Below, in pieces: positions 1 through 11,109 of a stretch of 64,000 nucleotides of DNA. This stretch comes from Chalara sp. BL73 (Eukaryota; Ascomycota; Leotiomycetes; Helotiales). The notes below the pieces were generated by a model that saw only the letters and a program-made list of their open reading frames with translations, was not told where the DNA came from and did no database searches. The position numbers were made by a program, and so were the translations under genes. The stretch covers positions 372,001 to 436,000 of the forward strand of contig CAKJVC010000075.1 of NCBI GenBank assembly GCA_918026815.1. Direction: 5' to 3'. Numbering within the stretch: position 1 is the stretch's first letter; every line of letters begins with the position of its first letter.

Positions 1-2790
1 CTAAGGACTTCAGGACTAGGACGACAAGGTCTGAATGTGGTGGAGCAAGACTGACATGGTATGCCCACCATGTTACAGCGTAAGACAGGAACGGGTGTTT
101 GTCAAACACAGCAGTGTGGCGTCCAGTCTCGGAGGGAGATTGGTTTCTTCGTGCCAAAGAAAATGTATGTTTCCAATTTTTTCCTGGGTCCATGAGAAAT
201 TTCAAACAAGTTGAGGCAACGTACTCATTCCCCGAATGGGGTTCGATTGACAATGGAAGACCTCTTGTTCGATGTAATAGAAAATGATGGGTAGTGCCGT
301 GTATCAATGCCACCCGTGATTTCTCCACGATAACAAAATTTCCACAAACCTGAGTGACTGTATTTTTGAGATTGAGAAAATTCCCAAATTCAGAGCCAAG
401 AGCGACCTCCAGTTCTGCAAGTTCAAGGGGACGGAATGCACAAACAGTCCATGTTAGAATCCTCAATGCTATGGCGCGAGGTCTTGGAGCTTGCCCTGAG
501 ATTATGCGCATCATTCGTATGTACAACGGCTCCATACCTTCTGGCAGGTCGCTCAGTACCTGACTAATATCGTTTTGTATATGCCAATTATCTTTCAACT
601 GGCCAAGCGCTAAGGTAACCCATAGAAATGAGCCATGAGCCTTCTCGAGCACTTTGGTGCATATATCATACTGAGCTTGGCCGGCGTGGAGAGTCGCGGA
701 CACAACCGAGGATGTGTAAGCTTTGATATCTTCGATCGTGTCGCCAAGTGATATTTCGTCATGAACAACCTCGATGTTATTCCCAAGGGTTGTTGCAAGA
801 TCTCTCATGAGTCGACTGGCTATAAGGATTCCGAAGTTGTTGTTTGACTGCAGTCTTGAAAGAAGTTTAACAAGTACTTCGGGACTATCGGCTTCATCAA
901 GACCATCAACAACCCAGAAAAATGCTTCGTCAAATCTTTGGCGAAAGAGGGTACCTTCAAATACCGCTTCCCATATAGCCTTTGCTTTCTGCCGACCAAA
1001 GGATAAAGTGCCTGATTCATAAAGGTCTAGCAATTTATCTCGAAATGGTTTGGCAGGATATGGCTATCTGGAATGCTATATTGCGAAGAATTTGAGTGAC
1101 TGTTCTTTTCGTTTGGTGTTCGGACTTAAAGAAGTAGTAAAACAGTTCTCAATGGAGCGATCGTTTGAAGAGAGTCGATGATGAAGCTAGAGAGCACTGA
1201 TTTACCCACTACAGGCAAGCCGGTGAGCCACAATATCTTCGAGCCACTCTTAGTAGTATCCTTCCATTCCAAGTAGGTCGAGCGGCAAAGGATCCAGCGG
1301 CAAAATCCTCTCATGATGCGGTCGCGAATGATCTCAAAATCCTCAGCTGGGCCGTCAGGGATGCCAAGTAGCTCTTCGAGGTTCTTCTTATTGGCGGGTG
1401 AAATAGCCGCACCTTTTGACAGTCTTGCTTCAACTTATGAACGGGATGTCAATTAGCCCTAATTAATCATAGTCCCACCAAGGTGAGCTTGAAGACATAC
1501 CAGAAGGCTTTATCGCCATAAAAAACATGTGTAGGACATTTCTGACTCGTATATAATTCGAATCATTCGTGTCCAACAATTGCACATGCCGTGATGATCG
1601 GTATTAAGACCACTGGAAGTTTCATTAAGGTACCCAAGAACAGCAGACTCTCGGTCGACAATCTTGGTTCCCATCAGCAGTTGCTGAAGTGGTTACATTC
1701 AAGTACGTACCAGTTTTTTCACTCCGAATGCAATGTTGGTCTTCTGGTTCTCATATAAAGAAACCAGTGTGATGCTACTACAGGCTGTCCGAAACTGCTC
1801 GTTGATATCCTGCAAGGAAGTAGAAGCTTTCTCAAGCTCTGACAGGTGGGTTTTGGCAGAATGACCAGGAGTTGTACGCAATAGACTACTGAGAATGTCC
1901 GCATACGAAGAGCCTCTATGAGGAGTGGCAAGAAATAACATTGCGTATGTTTGAGATATGATAGGAGTATATTGCTCGTCAGATTTGCCGATGATGTATG
2001 CCTAAAAATAGTCAGATAAAGTGTTTATAGTTGGATGTGGGTAGATGCACCTTTTTGGCAACTAATCCTCCCATGGAATGCACTACAAATATCAAGGGGT
2101 ACTACAACTTGTAAGTGGCGCATCAATATTGTTAAAAGCCATGTATACTCACTTTCCCAATCGGTTGGCCATTCACACTGCTTGCACTGGAGAAGGTTTT
2201 CATGCGAAACGATAGCTCCTTTGCAAAGTCTAAGATGTTCAAGGGTGTGTCTTGCCCAGAAAATTCCGCGTTATACCCAAAGGTGAATATTCTAGATCTG
2301 CAAAGCTCAGTCTCTTCACTCAGCCATGCTGGCCAAAAGTGTTGGGGATTCCTCTGCCTGGACCAAGTACTTCTAGAGGTATCCCCAAGCCCATGGACAA
2401 AGATGAGATCTACTAAAGGTTCAGGACATGTATAGACGAGGCTGAGGCCAAACTATCAAGTGCAGGAGGAAAATCAAGTATTCCACTCCAACTTGCTTGT
2501 GGTGATTGTTCGCCCAAAGGACCTACTTCCGGGACTGAGGCATGTCCCACTCCTTTTCCGCTAGGGGAAGGTGTAGAATTAAACGGATAGGATGGAGGGG
2601 AGATAAATCCCACAGGTTCGGATACGCGCCGATATTCTGTGGGGGAATTGTCATCACCGTAGTCAGTGGACTTGTCGTCCAAGTCCAAGCCAACTCCGCA
2701 GGCTTGGGAGACGTCGGAACGGTGGGGTGATCGCCGCTTGCCAAACTTTCGAAGCTGCAGAATCGCGAAATATATTAGCAGGCGACAAGG
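1..2790 (-). pseudogene. STAND-type protein, alpha/beta hydrolase + NACHT NTPase, frameshifted and cut by left edge
   Basis: Fungal NLR-like architecture read on the minus strand. The N-terminal serine-hydrolase module shows LIFVHGLG (near 2385), VVHSMGG with the nucleophile Ser (near 2070) and FLATPHRGS (near 1920). The NACHT part has a P-loop GLPVVGKS (near 1210) and a Walker B WVVDGLDEAD (near 890). An open winged-helix/linker region then runs off base 1, so the C-terminal repeats are outside the window. Introns with good consensus lie near 2460, 2050-2155, 1955-2030, 1630-1710 and 1430-1500. The frame shifts without room for an intron near 1585, near 1140 (between P-loop and the next strand) and near 1035. 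Family members act as regulated STAND ATPases in non-self recognition or heterokaryon incompatibility; here the lesions suggest a dead or dying copy. The first exon is uncertain; an acceptor after CTGCAG near 2756 implies another exon upstream. Confidence 0.75.
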
Positions 2791-3459
2791 CTACGGTAAT
2801 ATTGAGAACAATACATATCCCACACACCATAATCTAGAAAGAGTAAAAATTGTACTGGTAGAGAGTGACACGGTCAGCGTCCCTGGAACAAGGCTACGAA
2901 GTTTGCTCTCCGCATCGTTGTACGTACAAGAAAATAACTTTCCCGGATCACTGTAGCACAAGTGGGGTGGGGTTACATAAGGGGAGGCACCGCCAGTATT
3001 CACGTATTCACGACTACGCGGGGGAAGGGGGGGAGAGGGTGGAAGTTAACCCTCCCGAAGTCTTCTCATGCTGCCCTCGACTCCTCGAAATAGCCAGGGC
3101 CAAGCACCTGACACCTCCTCATGCAGTAATGCAGAGTTTGAGAAAGAGACCGACCTCCCAGTCATATTGACGAGTCACGAGGGACGGGGCTATGCAGATT
3201 GTGAGGCGGGTAATTCTCTGGTGAAAAGCTCTCCTCCCCCAGAGACTGGGGCACACAGACAGCGCGCGGGTGTGTCCGTACCAGGGTATCGCAAGGCAAT
3301 TGCTTCTCCAACGCAGCCTTACACATATGAAGTACGAATGGCCAAAGGCTCACTTCCAGCTCAAAGGTTAAGTTTTCCCCGCATCTTGATAACATAGGAG
3401 ATTATCCCAAGGACCATTAAAGATCATCCGAGAAGCCTCTGTTCTTTTTCGAATTCGTC
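2791..3459. other. Intergenic, divergent promoter region
   Basis: This stretch lies between the minus-strand STAND gene and the plus-strand kinase-like gene. It has G-rich runs near 3020-3050. An ATG-started 109-codon frame at 3068-3397 has no recognisable domain and faces an open antisense frame, so I do not call it a gene. Confidence 0.5.
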
Positions 3460-4875
3460 ATGGAAGCCCTCGCACTAACCGACGAGCATCTGGCAAAGTT
3501 CCCGCCCTTTAAGGGTCCAAAACTCGGCGGGAATTTCGACGTTGACGAAAATGTTTTAGCAGGTTAGAAGCGTCTTTCAAGAGCTTTGGTTTACTCATCA
3601 GCTAATATGCATGATATTTAAGCTCTCCCAATTCCAGGAACTGTGGTTGAACAAGCAACCACCTACGGAAAGTCGCTCTGGGGCCGCACTGCGCAGATTT
3701 TCTGTCGTACACCGGACAATAAAACCGTGACATAGTTTCACAAGGTCTGCTATATCCCTCATGGATGTTTTACAAATAAAATTTGACTGACAGCTGTTCA
3801 TCTTCTAGGCTATCAGGCATGAGAAAAGCGCACTTATGATTGAAGCAGACTTCGAATCTCTCAAAGCGCTCCACGATGTGGCTCCCATTCTCGTCCCAAA
3901 ACCGTACACATGGGGTCCGTACAAGGGCGACCCTACATGCCACTTTATGCTAGTGGAATTCCGTAAGATAGGCCAGCAGCCTCCAGAGCCTGCTCGCTTC
4001 ACGCAACGCATTGCCGAACTACACAAAAACTCTGTGTCTCCGACAGGTAAATTCGGTTTCCACATGAAGGCAATGGCTGGTCCAATTCAGCAGCACAATG
4101 ATGGTTGGAGTGACTCCTGGGAGAAAATATTCAGCAACTTCCTCGGCCACCTCCTAGACCTTGACGGCGCGAAAAATGAGCCATGGCCCGAATTCGAGCA
4201 TATCAAGTATCTCACTAAGTCACGAGTAATTCCGCGCCTCTTGGGGCCCTTGCAAAGCAATGGGAGAAATATCAACCCATGCTTAGTGCATGGCGATCTC
4301 CGGGATGGGAATACTGCCACAGATGTGGAGACCGGCGAGCCATTTATCTTCGATCCCAAATCATTTTACGCACATAATGGGTATGAGATTGGAGATTGGA
4401 GAGCCCCTCGACATCGCCTAAGCAGTAAGATATACGTGCGGCAGTACCAGCGGAATTTTCCTGTCTCTGAGCCAGGTATGAATATGCCCTTGTGTAGTAA
4501 CTTCGTAGACACTAGGATTGACTGACATCACAAATAGAAGAAGATTGGGATGCCAGAAACCTTCTTTACTCATTGACTTATAACACGAGCGCCGCAATTC
4601 TCTACCCAGAAATGAAGCAGCGTGAGGCGTGAGTAGTTCGTTCCTTGAAAGGTTCTTCCATGATAGTACAACTAATCAATACTTGCACCACATTACTAAT
4701 AATCGTAAACATATCTAGGATTCACGAAGGTATGAAGGATCTCTGCACCAGATTCTGTCACGAAGAGCTTCTGGCGCGCCTCAGAGGAGACACGGTCCCG
4801 AAGCAGATCGACAACTCTAATAATGCCAACGACTGTGATATCTATGAACAAGAAAAAGCAAAGGAGGAAGAATAA
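3460..4875 (+). CDS. Fructosamine/ketosamine-3-kinase-like protein, with in-frame stop codon
   Basis: Protein-kinase-like fold of the fructosamine kinase family, which phosphorylates ketoamine adducts on protein lysines in deglycation. Exon 1 starts at ATG 3460. Later exons carry DFESLKALHDVAP, the VPKPYTWG hinge region, the catalytic loop LVHGDLRDGN (near 4285) and IFDPKSFY in the metal-binding position. The last exons lie at about 4536-4628 and 4720-4875, with clear GT-AG introns (3566-3624, after 4473, after 4629). A TAG at 3733-3735 interrupts the strand just before FHK, which by family alignment holds the ATP-binding lysine. Using an earlier poor donor (GTGACA, 3727) would remove the stop but also that lysine. 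Either the gene is newly nonsense-mutated or it is spliced unusually. The C-terminal tail is rich in Glu/Lys. Confidence 0.7.
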
Positions 4876-5082
4876 GTCTCCATAGCTTTTTTCAACGGGT
4901 GTTGGAACCACTCGGAAGAGGAGATGCAATGCGTTATCGTTTAGGACAGGTCGTAGAGCAAATATTCCTTCAGATTGTATGACGAAATAGGACTTTATTA
5001 TTTTCTTTCCACCTGAGAATTCCGTCTACCGAGCTTCAACTAGACTTGTCATGATGTACTTCTTTAAGCACCCACTTGAAAC

Positions 5083-5265
5083 ATGGGGTCTTCTCTGTCC
5101 GTAAATGCAGAGGCTATGGAGAATCTCTCAAAAGCATCGAAAAAAATCAATCCCACCCCCAACAACACCAATGCCCGAGCCAGGCATCCGAAGGAGGATG
5201 CCGCACCGCTGATTGTCGCTAAGTATGCTGGCGAAGGAGCCGTGCTTGTGATTCTAAAGAAGTAA
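5083..5265 (+). CDS. Small hypothetical protein with MGSS N-terminus (doubtful)
   Basis: This 60-codon ATG frame starts MGSSLS, which fits an N-myristoylation site, and is polar until a short hydrophobic stretch near its end. No family is recognised. The antisense frame 5064-5285 is also open and more hydrophobic, so strand and reality are unsure. It may be one exon of a larger decayed gene. Confidence 0.2.
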   Translation: MGSSLSVNAEAMENLSKASKKINPTPNNTNARARHPKEDAAPLIVAKYAGEGAVLVILKK

Positions 5266-6236
5266 GCAAACCGGTACACAAGCATGAACTTGTTCTTACA
5301 ATATCGCTGAGCATGTGGTCCCTAGCCCATTAACCGACGCATAAACCCACAAAGCGAGTACTACCGCGATCACACTCAAATGCTGTGGCAGGGCAGCGAC
5401 GAAAGGCGCTGTATAGTAAAGACACATCAATATCGACAATGCTAGACGGTAGCTTCGCAGAGGCCCACTTTGGTTAATAACCTTCGGCACCACCACGTGC
5501 CTCATCCCAACAACAACACAGATGCTACGGATGCGTCTGTAAACAAGCTTGAAAAGTCGTTTCCTCCATTGCAGCAAACCCCTCCAGCAAAATCAATGGC
5601 TATTTCCTCTAGCACTTCCCTCACTGGTGATAGCTTCAACGTTACGCCTTCCCTGTCAGCACCCTCCGGCAGCGGCTCCTCTAGCATTGACGTGGGAGCC
5701 GCAAAAACAATGGAGATCCGTCAAGTCCGTGCAACCTTGATTGATACAAACAGAAGCTCCCAGGGCGAATTACACTCTTCCAGCTCCTCGGCCGGCTAAA
5801 TGTCGTATTCTTCCTCTTGGTCATATTGCTACGCACAAGGACGGCAGCCCAATCCAACGAAATAGAGCACTCGATCGTCATGCTGTTCGTAGCAAGATGC
5901 TTTGACCACCAAGGGAAAGACTCGTGTCAAGGAGGCTGTTCATAAGAGTGTTCAAAAGAAGCGCGAGCAGGAGTTCTGAACCAGCTTGGCGGGTTCTCAA
6001 GTAGCCGTGACAAGCAGAATAATGCTCCCTCAAGTCTTGGGAGTGGGGGACCAGTCCTTCATGGCCCGCACTGAACCTCATTATCTAGGTGGCCATGTAC
6101 CACCTTGATCGACGATCCCTCTGCCTTAGAGATGATTCTAGAGCTCGTTTAATCCTAACCCTAAGTAACTGTTCTGTTTCGGCAAAGCTAAATAACTAAC
6201 CCAAAAAGGAATAAGGCTTATAATGAATCTGCTAGA
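5266..6236. other. No recognisable gene; open frames on both strands
   Basis: A serine-rich plus frame (ATG near 5596, to 5799) and a minus frame with a possible membrane segment (5296-5577) overlap here. Neither shows a known domain or a convincing splice pattern. After 5800 the region becomes stop-dense. Confidence 0.4.
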
Positions 6237-6237
6237 A

Positions 6238-6413
6238 CTGTAACAATCGGTATGCCCAAGGTGCGGCACAGAGTCAGAGCGCAGGAGTAAAGGGGCTGAC
6301 GATCGGGGTATAAGGAGTTTCAGAGCCGGAGTCGCCTATATAAAGGCCTGTTCCTACTCTCTACCAGTGAACGAGTTAGTATCGTAGTATTTAGTAATAT
6401 CGAGTCTCGAGAC
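6238..6413. repeat. Possible solo LTR remnant
   Basis: The segment begins TGTAACAATCGG and ends CTCGAGACA, contains a TATATAAAGG box near 6338 and has no coding potential, as expected of a retroelement LTR. I see no target-site duplication, no internal region and no second LTR. The boundaries are guesses and it overlaps the palindromic repeat that follows. Confidence 0.2.
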
Positions 6414-6532
6414 ATATGAGGTCGACTTTTTGATACCACGCTAGTATTAGTATGAGATTCTCGTAAAGCGCTAGTATTAGTACGGAAATTGAATCTTATA
6501 TCATATTGGCAATAATACTAAATACTGTGCTC
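6373..6532. repeat. Foldback AT-rich repeat, copy 1
   Basis: The left end GAGTTAGTATCGTAGTATT and the right end, which in reverse complement reads GAGCACAGTATTTAGTATT, share the core AGTATTTAGTA in inverted orientation. Inside, the motif GCTAGTATTAGTA occurs twice in direct orientation (near 6440 and 6470). The left end resembles that of the second copy at 6664. It may be a degraded MITE-like element. Confidence 0.35.
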
Positions 6533-6663
6533 AGGCCACTTTACGGCTTTATTACAAGGGTCAGAAACATAAAGAAATGAACTTTACTTTTTTTAGTACA
6601 AATAGCCGAATTTAAAAAGCTAAGACCCTTGTTGTATAGCTAATTTGGGAATAGCATTATTTA

Positions 6664-6811
6664 GAGTTAGTGTTGTAGTATATCGCGGTATAGTATGATA
6701 TAATATGAGATTGCAAATTTTGCTGTAATACGTATACAAATTTCAAATCTCATATTGCGTGGTATATAGTATTGGATTTTAGGGGTCGATATACCACGAT
6801 AATACTAACTC
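6664..6811. repeat. Foldback AT-rich repeat, copy 2 (MITE-like hairpin)
   Basis: Nested inverted repeats: the outer arms at 6664-6692 (starting GAGTTAGTGTTG) and 6790-6811 (ending AATACTAACTC) pair with a few mismatches. The inner arms at 6702-6720 and 6738-6756 are 19-nt complements with two mismatches. The whole 148 bp could fold into one long hairpin around 6721-6737. No open frame and no clear target-site duplication, so it would be a non-autonomous relic. Confidence 0.5.
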
Positions 6812-7016
6812 GCACACTGCTCTCTACACTTGCTCCTCATGTTTTTGTATCCTTCGTAGGTAGACCTATACGGAAATCACTATCAGCCTATTGTACGTAC
6901 TCCTATATGCCTTTATTCTAGCCGGTGATTCCTTGCGTCGTTACAACAACAGCGACCGAAAAATGAAAAGCCAAATTTTAATTCTTTCCCAGGCAACTAT
7001 TTACTGTGCCTATTTA

Positions 7017-7969
7017 TTAAACCTTATTTGCCTCTTCAATATATCTCATCGCTTCTGCAGCCTTATTTGCAGAAGTTCTTGTTTTTTCCTCAAGTTCTTC
7101 AACACAGCTAATCCACTCAAACTTCTCTCTCCAATAAATAAACCTTTCTTTCGAGAACCCTTTCCCCGGCCAATCAGTTTTAGTATGCTCATACTCGCCA
7201 AGCATATCGCCTTCTAGCTCATATATTGCTTGAGCATCGATCGTAAACCACACAGCAGCTGCAGGCACTTTTCCATCCAATACTTTAACGTTATGAAGCT
7301 CGCACTGATAAGTCTGTTCTTCTTCGCTTTCATCTGCATACTCGGCTGGATTGTAAGTATCCCAGGGTCTTTTCTCGAGGACCTTTCGTATCCAGTTTAC
7401 ACGTTGTAAATTGTTTAGGAGTGGGAATTCATTGCGGTGTTGAGAGACTTTGGCGCAGAATGCGTTGATGTTAATCCACCCCTGCCGAGCTTGCTCGCGA
7501 TTCGGATCCTTTGATGACAGATCGTCAACTATACATACGTTGTGGGGTCAGCTCATATCCAGTGTGTCTTTTGAGACGCGGGTCATTGGATAGACAAATA
7601 CGTACAAGAGAATTCCCACTCAGTCCACCATTCCCAGTAAGCGGTAAGAAGTAGGCTCGGATTACCATGCAACTTAGCCCTGCCAATCTCATAGAAGAGC
7701 TCAACAAACTTGTCGTTGTATTCTGTAAGCTGCTTGATTCCATCCGCTAGAGTACACCAAAGTTCCGAGTCTGAAGCTCCTGGTTCTTTGTCGTGAAGTT
7801 TAATGGTGTCAACAGTGATTAGTGCAGCGACTTCAGAGATTGGAACGCTAGGGTCTGAGAACAAGATCTTAAGCGCATCAAGTTGGAGGGCTGTAGCTAC
7901 AAAACTCTCCGTTTGCTTTTGTGCAATGAACTCTTGCCATGTGCTAGGCCAAGTAACGGCTGCCATCAT
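7017..7969 (-). CDS. DUF3632 family protein
   Basis: Two exons: 7606-7969 starting ATGATGGCAGCC, and 7528 down to the stop at 7017, joined by a GT-AG intron with donor GTACGT. The join restores one frame at TEWEFS-FDDLSSKDP. The product is about 290 residues. It shows features I associate with DUF3632: an acidic N-terminal helical half, a WININAFCAKV segment, AAAVWFTIDAQAIYE and a C-terminal EKFEWIS motif. These proteins are common in filamentous ascomycetes and have no known function. No signal peptide or membrane segment is visible. An open frame continues upstream of the chosen ATG but reads as non-coding sequence. Confidence 0.7.
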
Positions 7970-8601
7970 AGTGCAATTGACAATGAAAAGGTATAATAAA
8001 GTGAACTGGTCTCTCCCATAACGATGAATATAGGAGAACCAGCAGTAGAAAATGTATATCGCAACTACGAGAGGGAATTTTTCATGTTGGAAACCAACAT
8101 TTAGACAACTTAGGACATGAACGGGGCTGAAATGTTGGGTGGCTTTGACATGTAGCTTGGTGACAAGGATTTTACCGGACACGTGCCACTCAGCATAACT
8201 GAACAATAATAAAATTGTGTACCGTAATTTATAGTACAAGCTTGGTTGGTATAAGATGTTCCTGGGTTCAGACATGACAATAGAGTCACTGCCTCACTTA
8301 CCTCTGGGGAGTCTGATCCGCCAACTTCTCTGGATACAATAAATAAAGACAATCAACATGACCAGCCACAGGTACAGTTGAACTTTGTATCCTTATCATA
8401 ATAATTGTCTCGGTAACCTATTACATACCTGAGATCTGAATCCATGAATCCATAATATGGCTTTTTGTCATAATCGTTTGATCTGCTCAGGTTGGTCCTG
8501 GGCTTAAGGCGCCTTTTGTTCTAAAACACTTCTTGTTATGATCTTCTTTCTTAAATTTACCCAACACCAGAATCTTGCGCAAACACCTCCATACCGACGT
8601 C
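7970..8601. other. Intergenic, divergent
   Basis: This is the upstream region of the DUF3632 gene (minus) and of the secreted RNase-like gene (plus). Open minus-strand frames at 8110-8352 and 8487-9026 are shadows or noise. No element is recognised. Confidence 0.5.
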
Positions 8602-9411
8602 ATGTCTTCACCCAGATCCCTCATAGCCATCGCCCTTCTGGGAATCCTCGCCATCTCCACCGCATACGCCAATCTCATCGCGTCATCAACCGAACCTGAT
8701 CGAAGAGGTATTCTCCTAGCACCAGACGATCTCTCTCCTCTCAGAGCGCGATTCGGCACTATTACTAATCGGGCGAGTGCCAATTGTCCTGCGACAGATA
8801 ATAGTGTACCACCGACACCAGAACAGAAGCACGAGGATAAATACAAAAAGCTTAAAGCAAAGTAGAAAATGGTAAAGCAAACAAAGAAGAACTTACTCGG
8901 GTCCAGCATCATGAGCAGACGGTCTTGGCCAGAATCAAGGAGCGGGCCTCTAGAAAATATCCTCCTCATGTGTTTACCGATGCCCAAATGGCCAAAGGGA
9001 TGCTGGCAGGAGATACTATCTTGCAAGCTCGGAGATCCATCAAACCACGCAAGTCTTTCTTCCTTTTCTGATGACGACAGGAGAAGGAGCCTTTACAGAC
9101 TCAAAGGCTAATCTATTTTATAGGCGAGTATCCTCGCAAGTTCGGCAACGATGAAGATCTTCCTTTTGATGGGGGCAAGGACAAATACGAGTTCCCAATC
9201 AAGATAACACCTGGTCGAGAATGGGGATTATGATCCTTCGTTGTAGGCTCCGTATCAAGCGGACAACGCCCAATTTGGTGATGTCTGGCAGGTATGTATA
9301 GTACTGCTTCGAGATGTCTACAAAATCCCTGCTTACTTGGCCAGGGAGTACGACTTGGGAAACCAAAAGATATGTCTGATACTGAAGCAAGATTATTTTG
9401 AGAACTGTTAG
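8602..9411 (+). pseudogene. Secreted RNase-like (N1/T1-fold) protein, probably broken
   Basis: The first exon (ATG 8602) encodes a clear signal peptide, MSSPRSLIAIALLGILAIST with a likely cleavage after AYA, and a linker that reaches a stop at 8865. A second open block (about 8918-9072) contains HVFTDAQMAKGMLAGDTIL. After a strong intron end (GCTAAT then TTTTATAG at 9122) comes EYPRKFGNDEDLPF and KYEFPIKI, which align with the YPHKYNNYEGFDF and YEWPI core of guanyl-specific RNases. The first catalytic His of YPHK is Arg here. A frame change near 9205-9230 and a TAG near 9250 precede a final frame ending YFENC at 9411. Exons 1 and 2 cannot be joined in frame with a good donor. It resembles RNase-like secreted effectors, but decayed. 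The family call is from motif spacing only. Confidence 0.4.
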
Positions 9412-11109
9412 TGAGAATGCTCAACTATGATCCTAGACGAGGCTATCAACTCCAGAAGTTCTGGAGCATCCATGGTTTCGCTCCGGAAACAATGGCTCTG
9501 TCTAAGGGTGAATTTTACTGTTGAAGGTGTACCTGTACACCAGGTTAGATATAGAGACAACTTCACGAATGCCCCCCAAATAGTACCAAAATATTTTTAG
9601 GCGGTACTATAAAAAAAAAAAGCATTACTCATGCTTAACGATACCATAATTAGGTAAAATTAGTCCATGCCACTTGCCAGAAGTAAACAAATGCTAAATA
9701 TTCACTATGTTTCATCTATAGTAGGATTAGAAACACGTCGCTATCGTTAAATGATCGACCATACTACTCCCCCCCCCCAAAAAACAGTTTTTAGCCGTAG
9801 AACTAGAAGGTTGTAAATTTAGTTCTCCGGTACTAAAGCCTTAGAAATCTAGGGTATTTTATATTGCAATTATTAATCAAGGATTACGGCTGGGGTAGTC
9901 ATTGATATAGCATTTTCTTTTCCAAAAGGGTAGACTTTCCTCCAGAAAGGCTTATTTTCCAGTCGCAGATATGAGCCATAGTATGTAGAAGACAGCAACA
10001 ACAGATGCATTCATTTTGAAGAGTCTGGCTCCAACACAGCACGAGAAACCGGACACGATATTGGTGCTCTTAAAGAAACTAATCTGGCGTCGCATGTAGA
10101 TAGAGCTCACAATTCAAGATATAGGTGAATTTGCTCACATATTTCTTTATAACCTTCGTGTTGAACAAGTGTGTAGTTGATGCATGATTGGTAGGAATAT
10201 GAAATTGATAAAGGGTATCACGTCGATAGAATACGGGTTGTAGGCGCTTTTTATTGTATGTTATGTATTTATGTTGTAGACCTGTAAGAGATTTTCTAGC
10301 CCCTCAGCCTATCATATAAGCCAATTCCCGACAATGATAATACTTGGCGCATCCCACATGACACTATCTTGACGCGCTGTGACTTTTTCTGTCCTGATGA
10401 ATAACTCCCTTTTGTCATCACTCATTTCCCACACATTGCTTTGTATATTTCATATTAACGTAGTATTCTAGATCACACAAGTATCAAAATTTATGACGTC
10501 CAACCTTTACAGCCCTAGAGCTCAACACGCCTCGCTTAAACTGTAGTAGCAGAGTGCCCTTAGAAACAGCGAAGGATATTGAGCGGGAGCGGATAGATCG
10601 GGAGAGGGGCTCGGGAGGGATTAAATTATCAAAGCAGAATGACTGAGTTTGCATCGCAGGACCTAGACCGGCAGATAGCTTAGTAACAAGATTCCGCATA
10701 TCCAAAAGTAAAGACCCAGCTAATGAGAGTTGCAGCAGTAAGAAGTTTATGCAAGGAAGACGGCTGTTGGACATGTGGAACCTTCAAAGTGAGACAGTTC
10801 CCGATTGCGATCGAGGTCAACCCATGTATTATGGGGAAAAAAAAACGTTGAGTGGAGGATACGGTGTGCGTGATAACGTATGACGATGGTGGTTTCGAGG
10901 ATATGTACAGGGATTCGTGACGCGGGAGTGGCGGAGTTGGTATTTATATGTGCGGCACTTGTGCCCCATGGGCATTCCGAACTTTCTTGCTCTTTGTCCG
11001 ACTTCTCGAGAGAATACAAGCTTCATCTCTCAGATTCAACCTCTACAGGATAATCGAAGATTGTAATTATTACATAATATTTCAGAGTGGCCACGAAGAC
11101 TGTGAAAAT
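9412..11109. other. AT-rich intergenic with short palindromes and homopolymers
   Basis: This stretch contains an 8-bp inverted repeat ATAGTACC/GGTACTAT (9580-9587 and 9603-9610) beside an A-run, and a C10/A6 run near 9768-9784. A 96-codon minus-strand ATG frame at 10484-10774 has a hydrophobic start but no recognisable domain. No gene is supported. The last part is the sulfite oxidase upstream region. Confidence 0.45.

Noticed and set aside
3068..3397. 109-codon ATG frame upstream of the kinase-like gene
   Set aside because: No domain, no splice signals, and the antisense frame is equally open.
10484..10774. 96-codon minus-strand ATG frame with hydrophobic start
   Set aside because: No recognisable family, and composition is like flanking non-coding DNA; mentioned only in the intergenic note.
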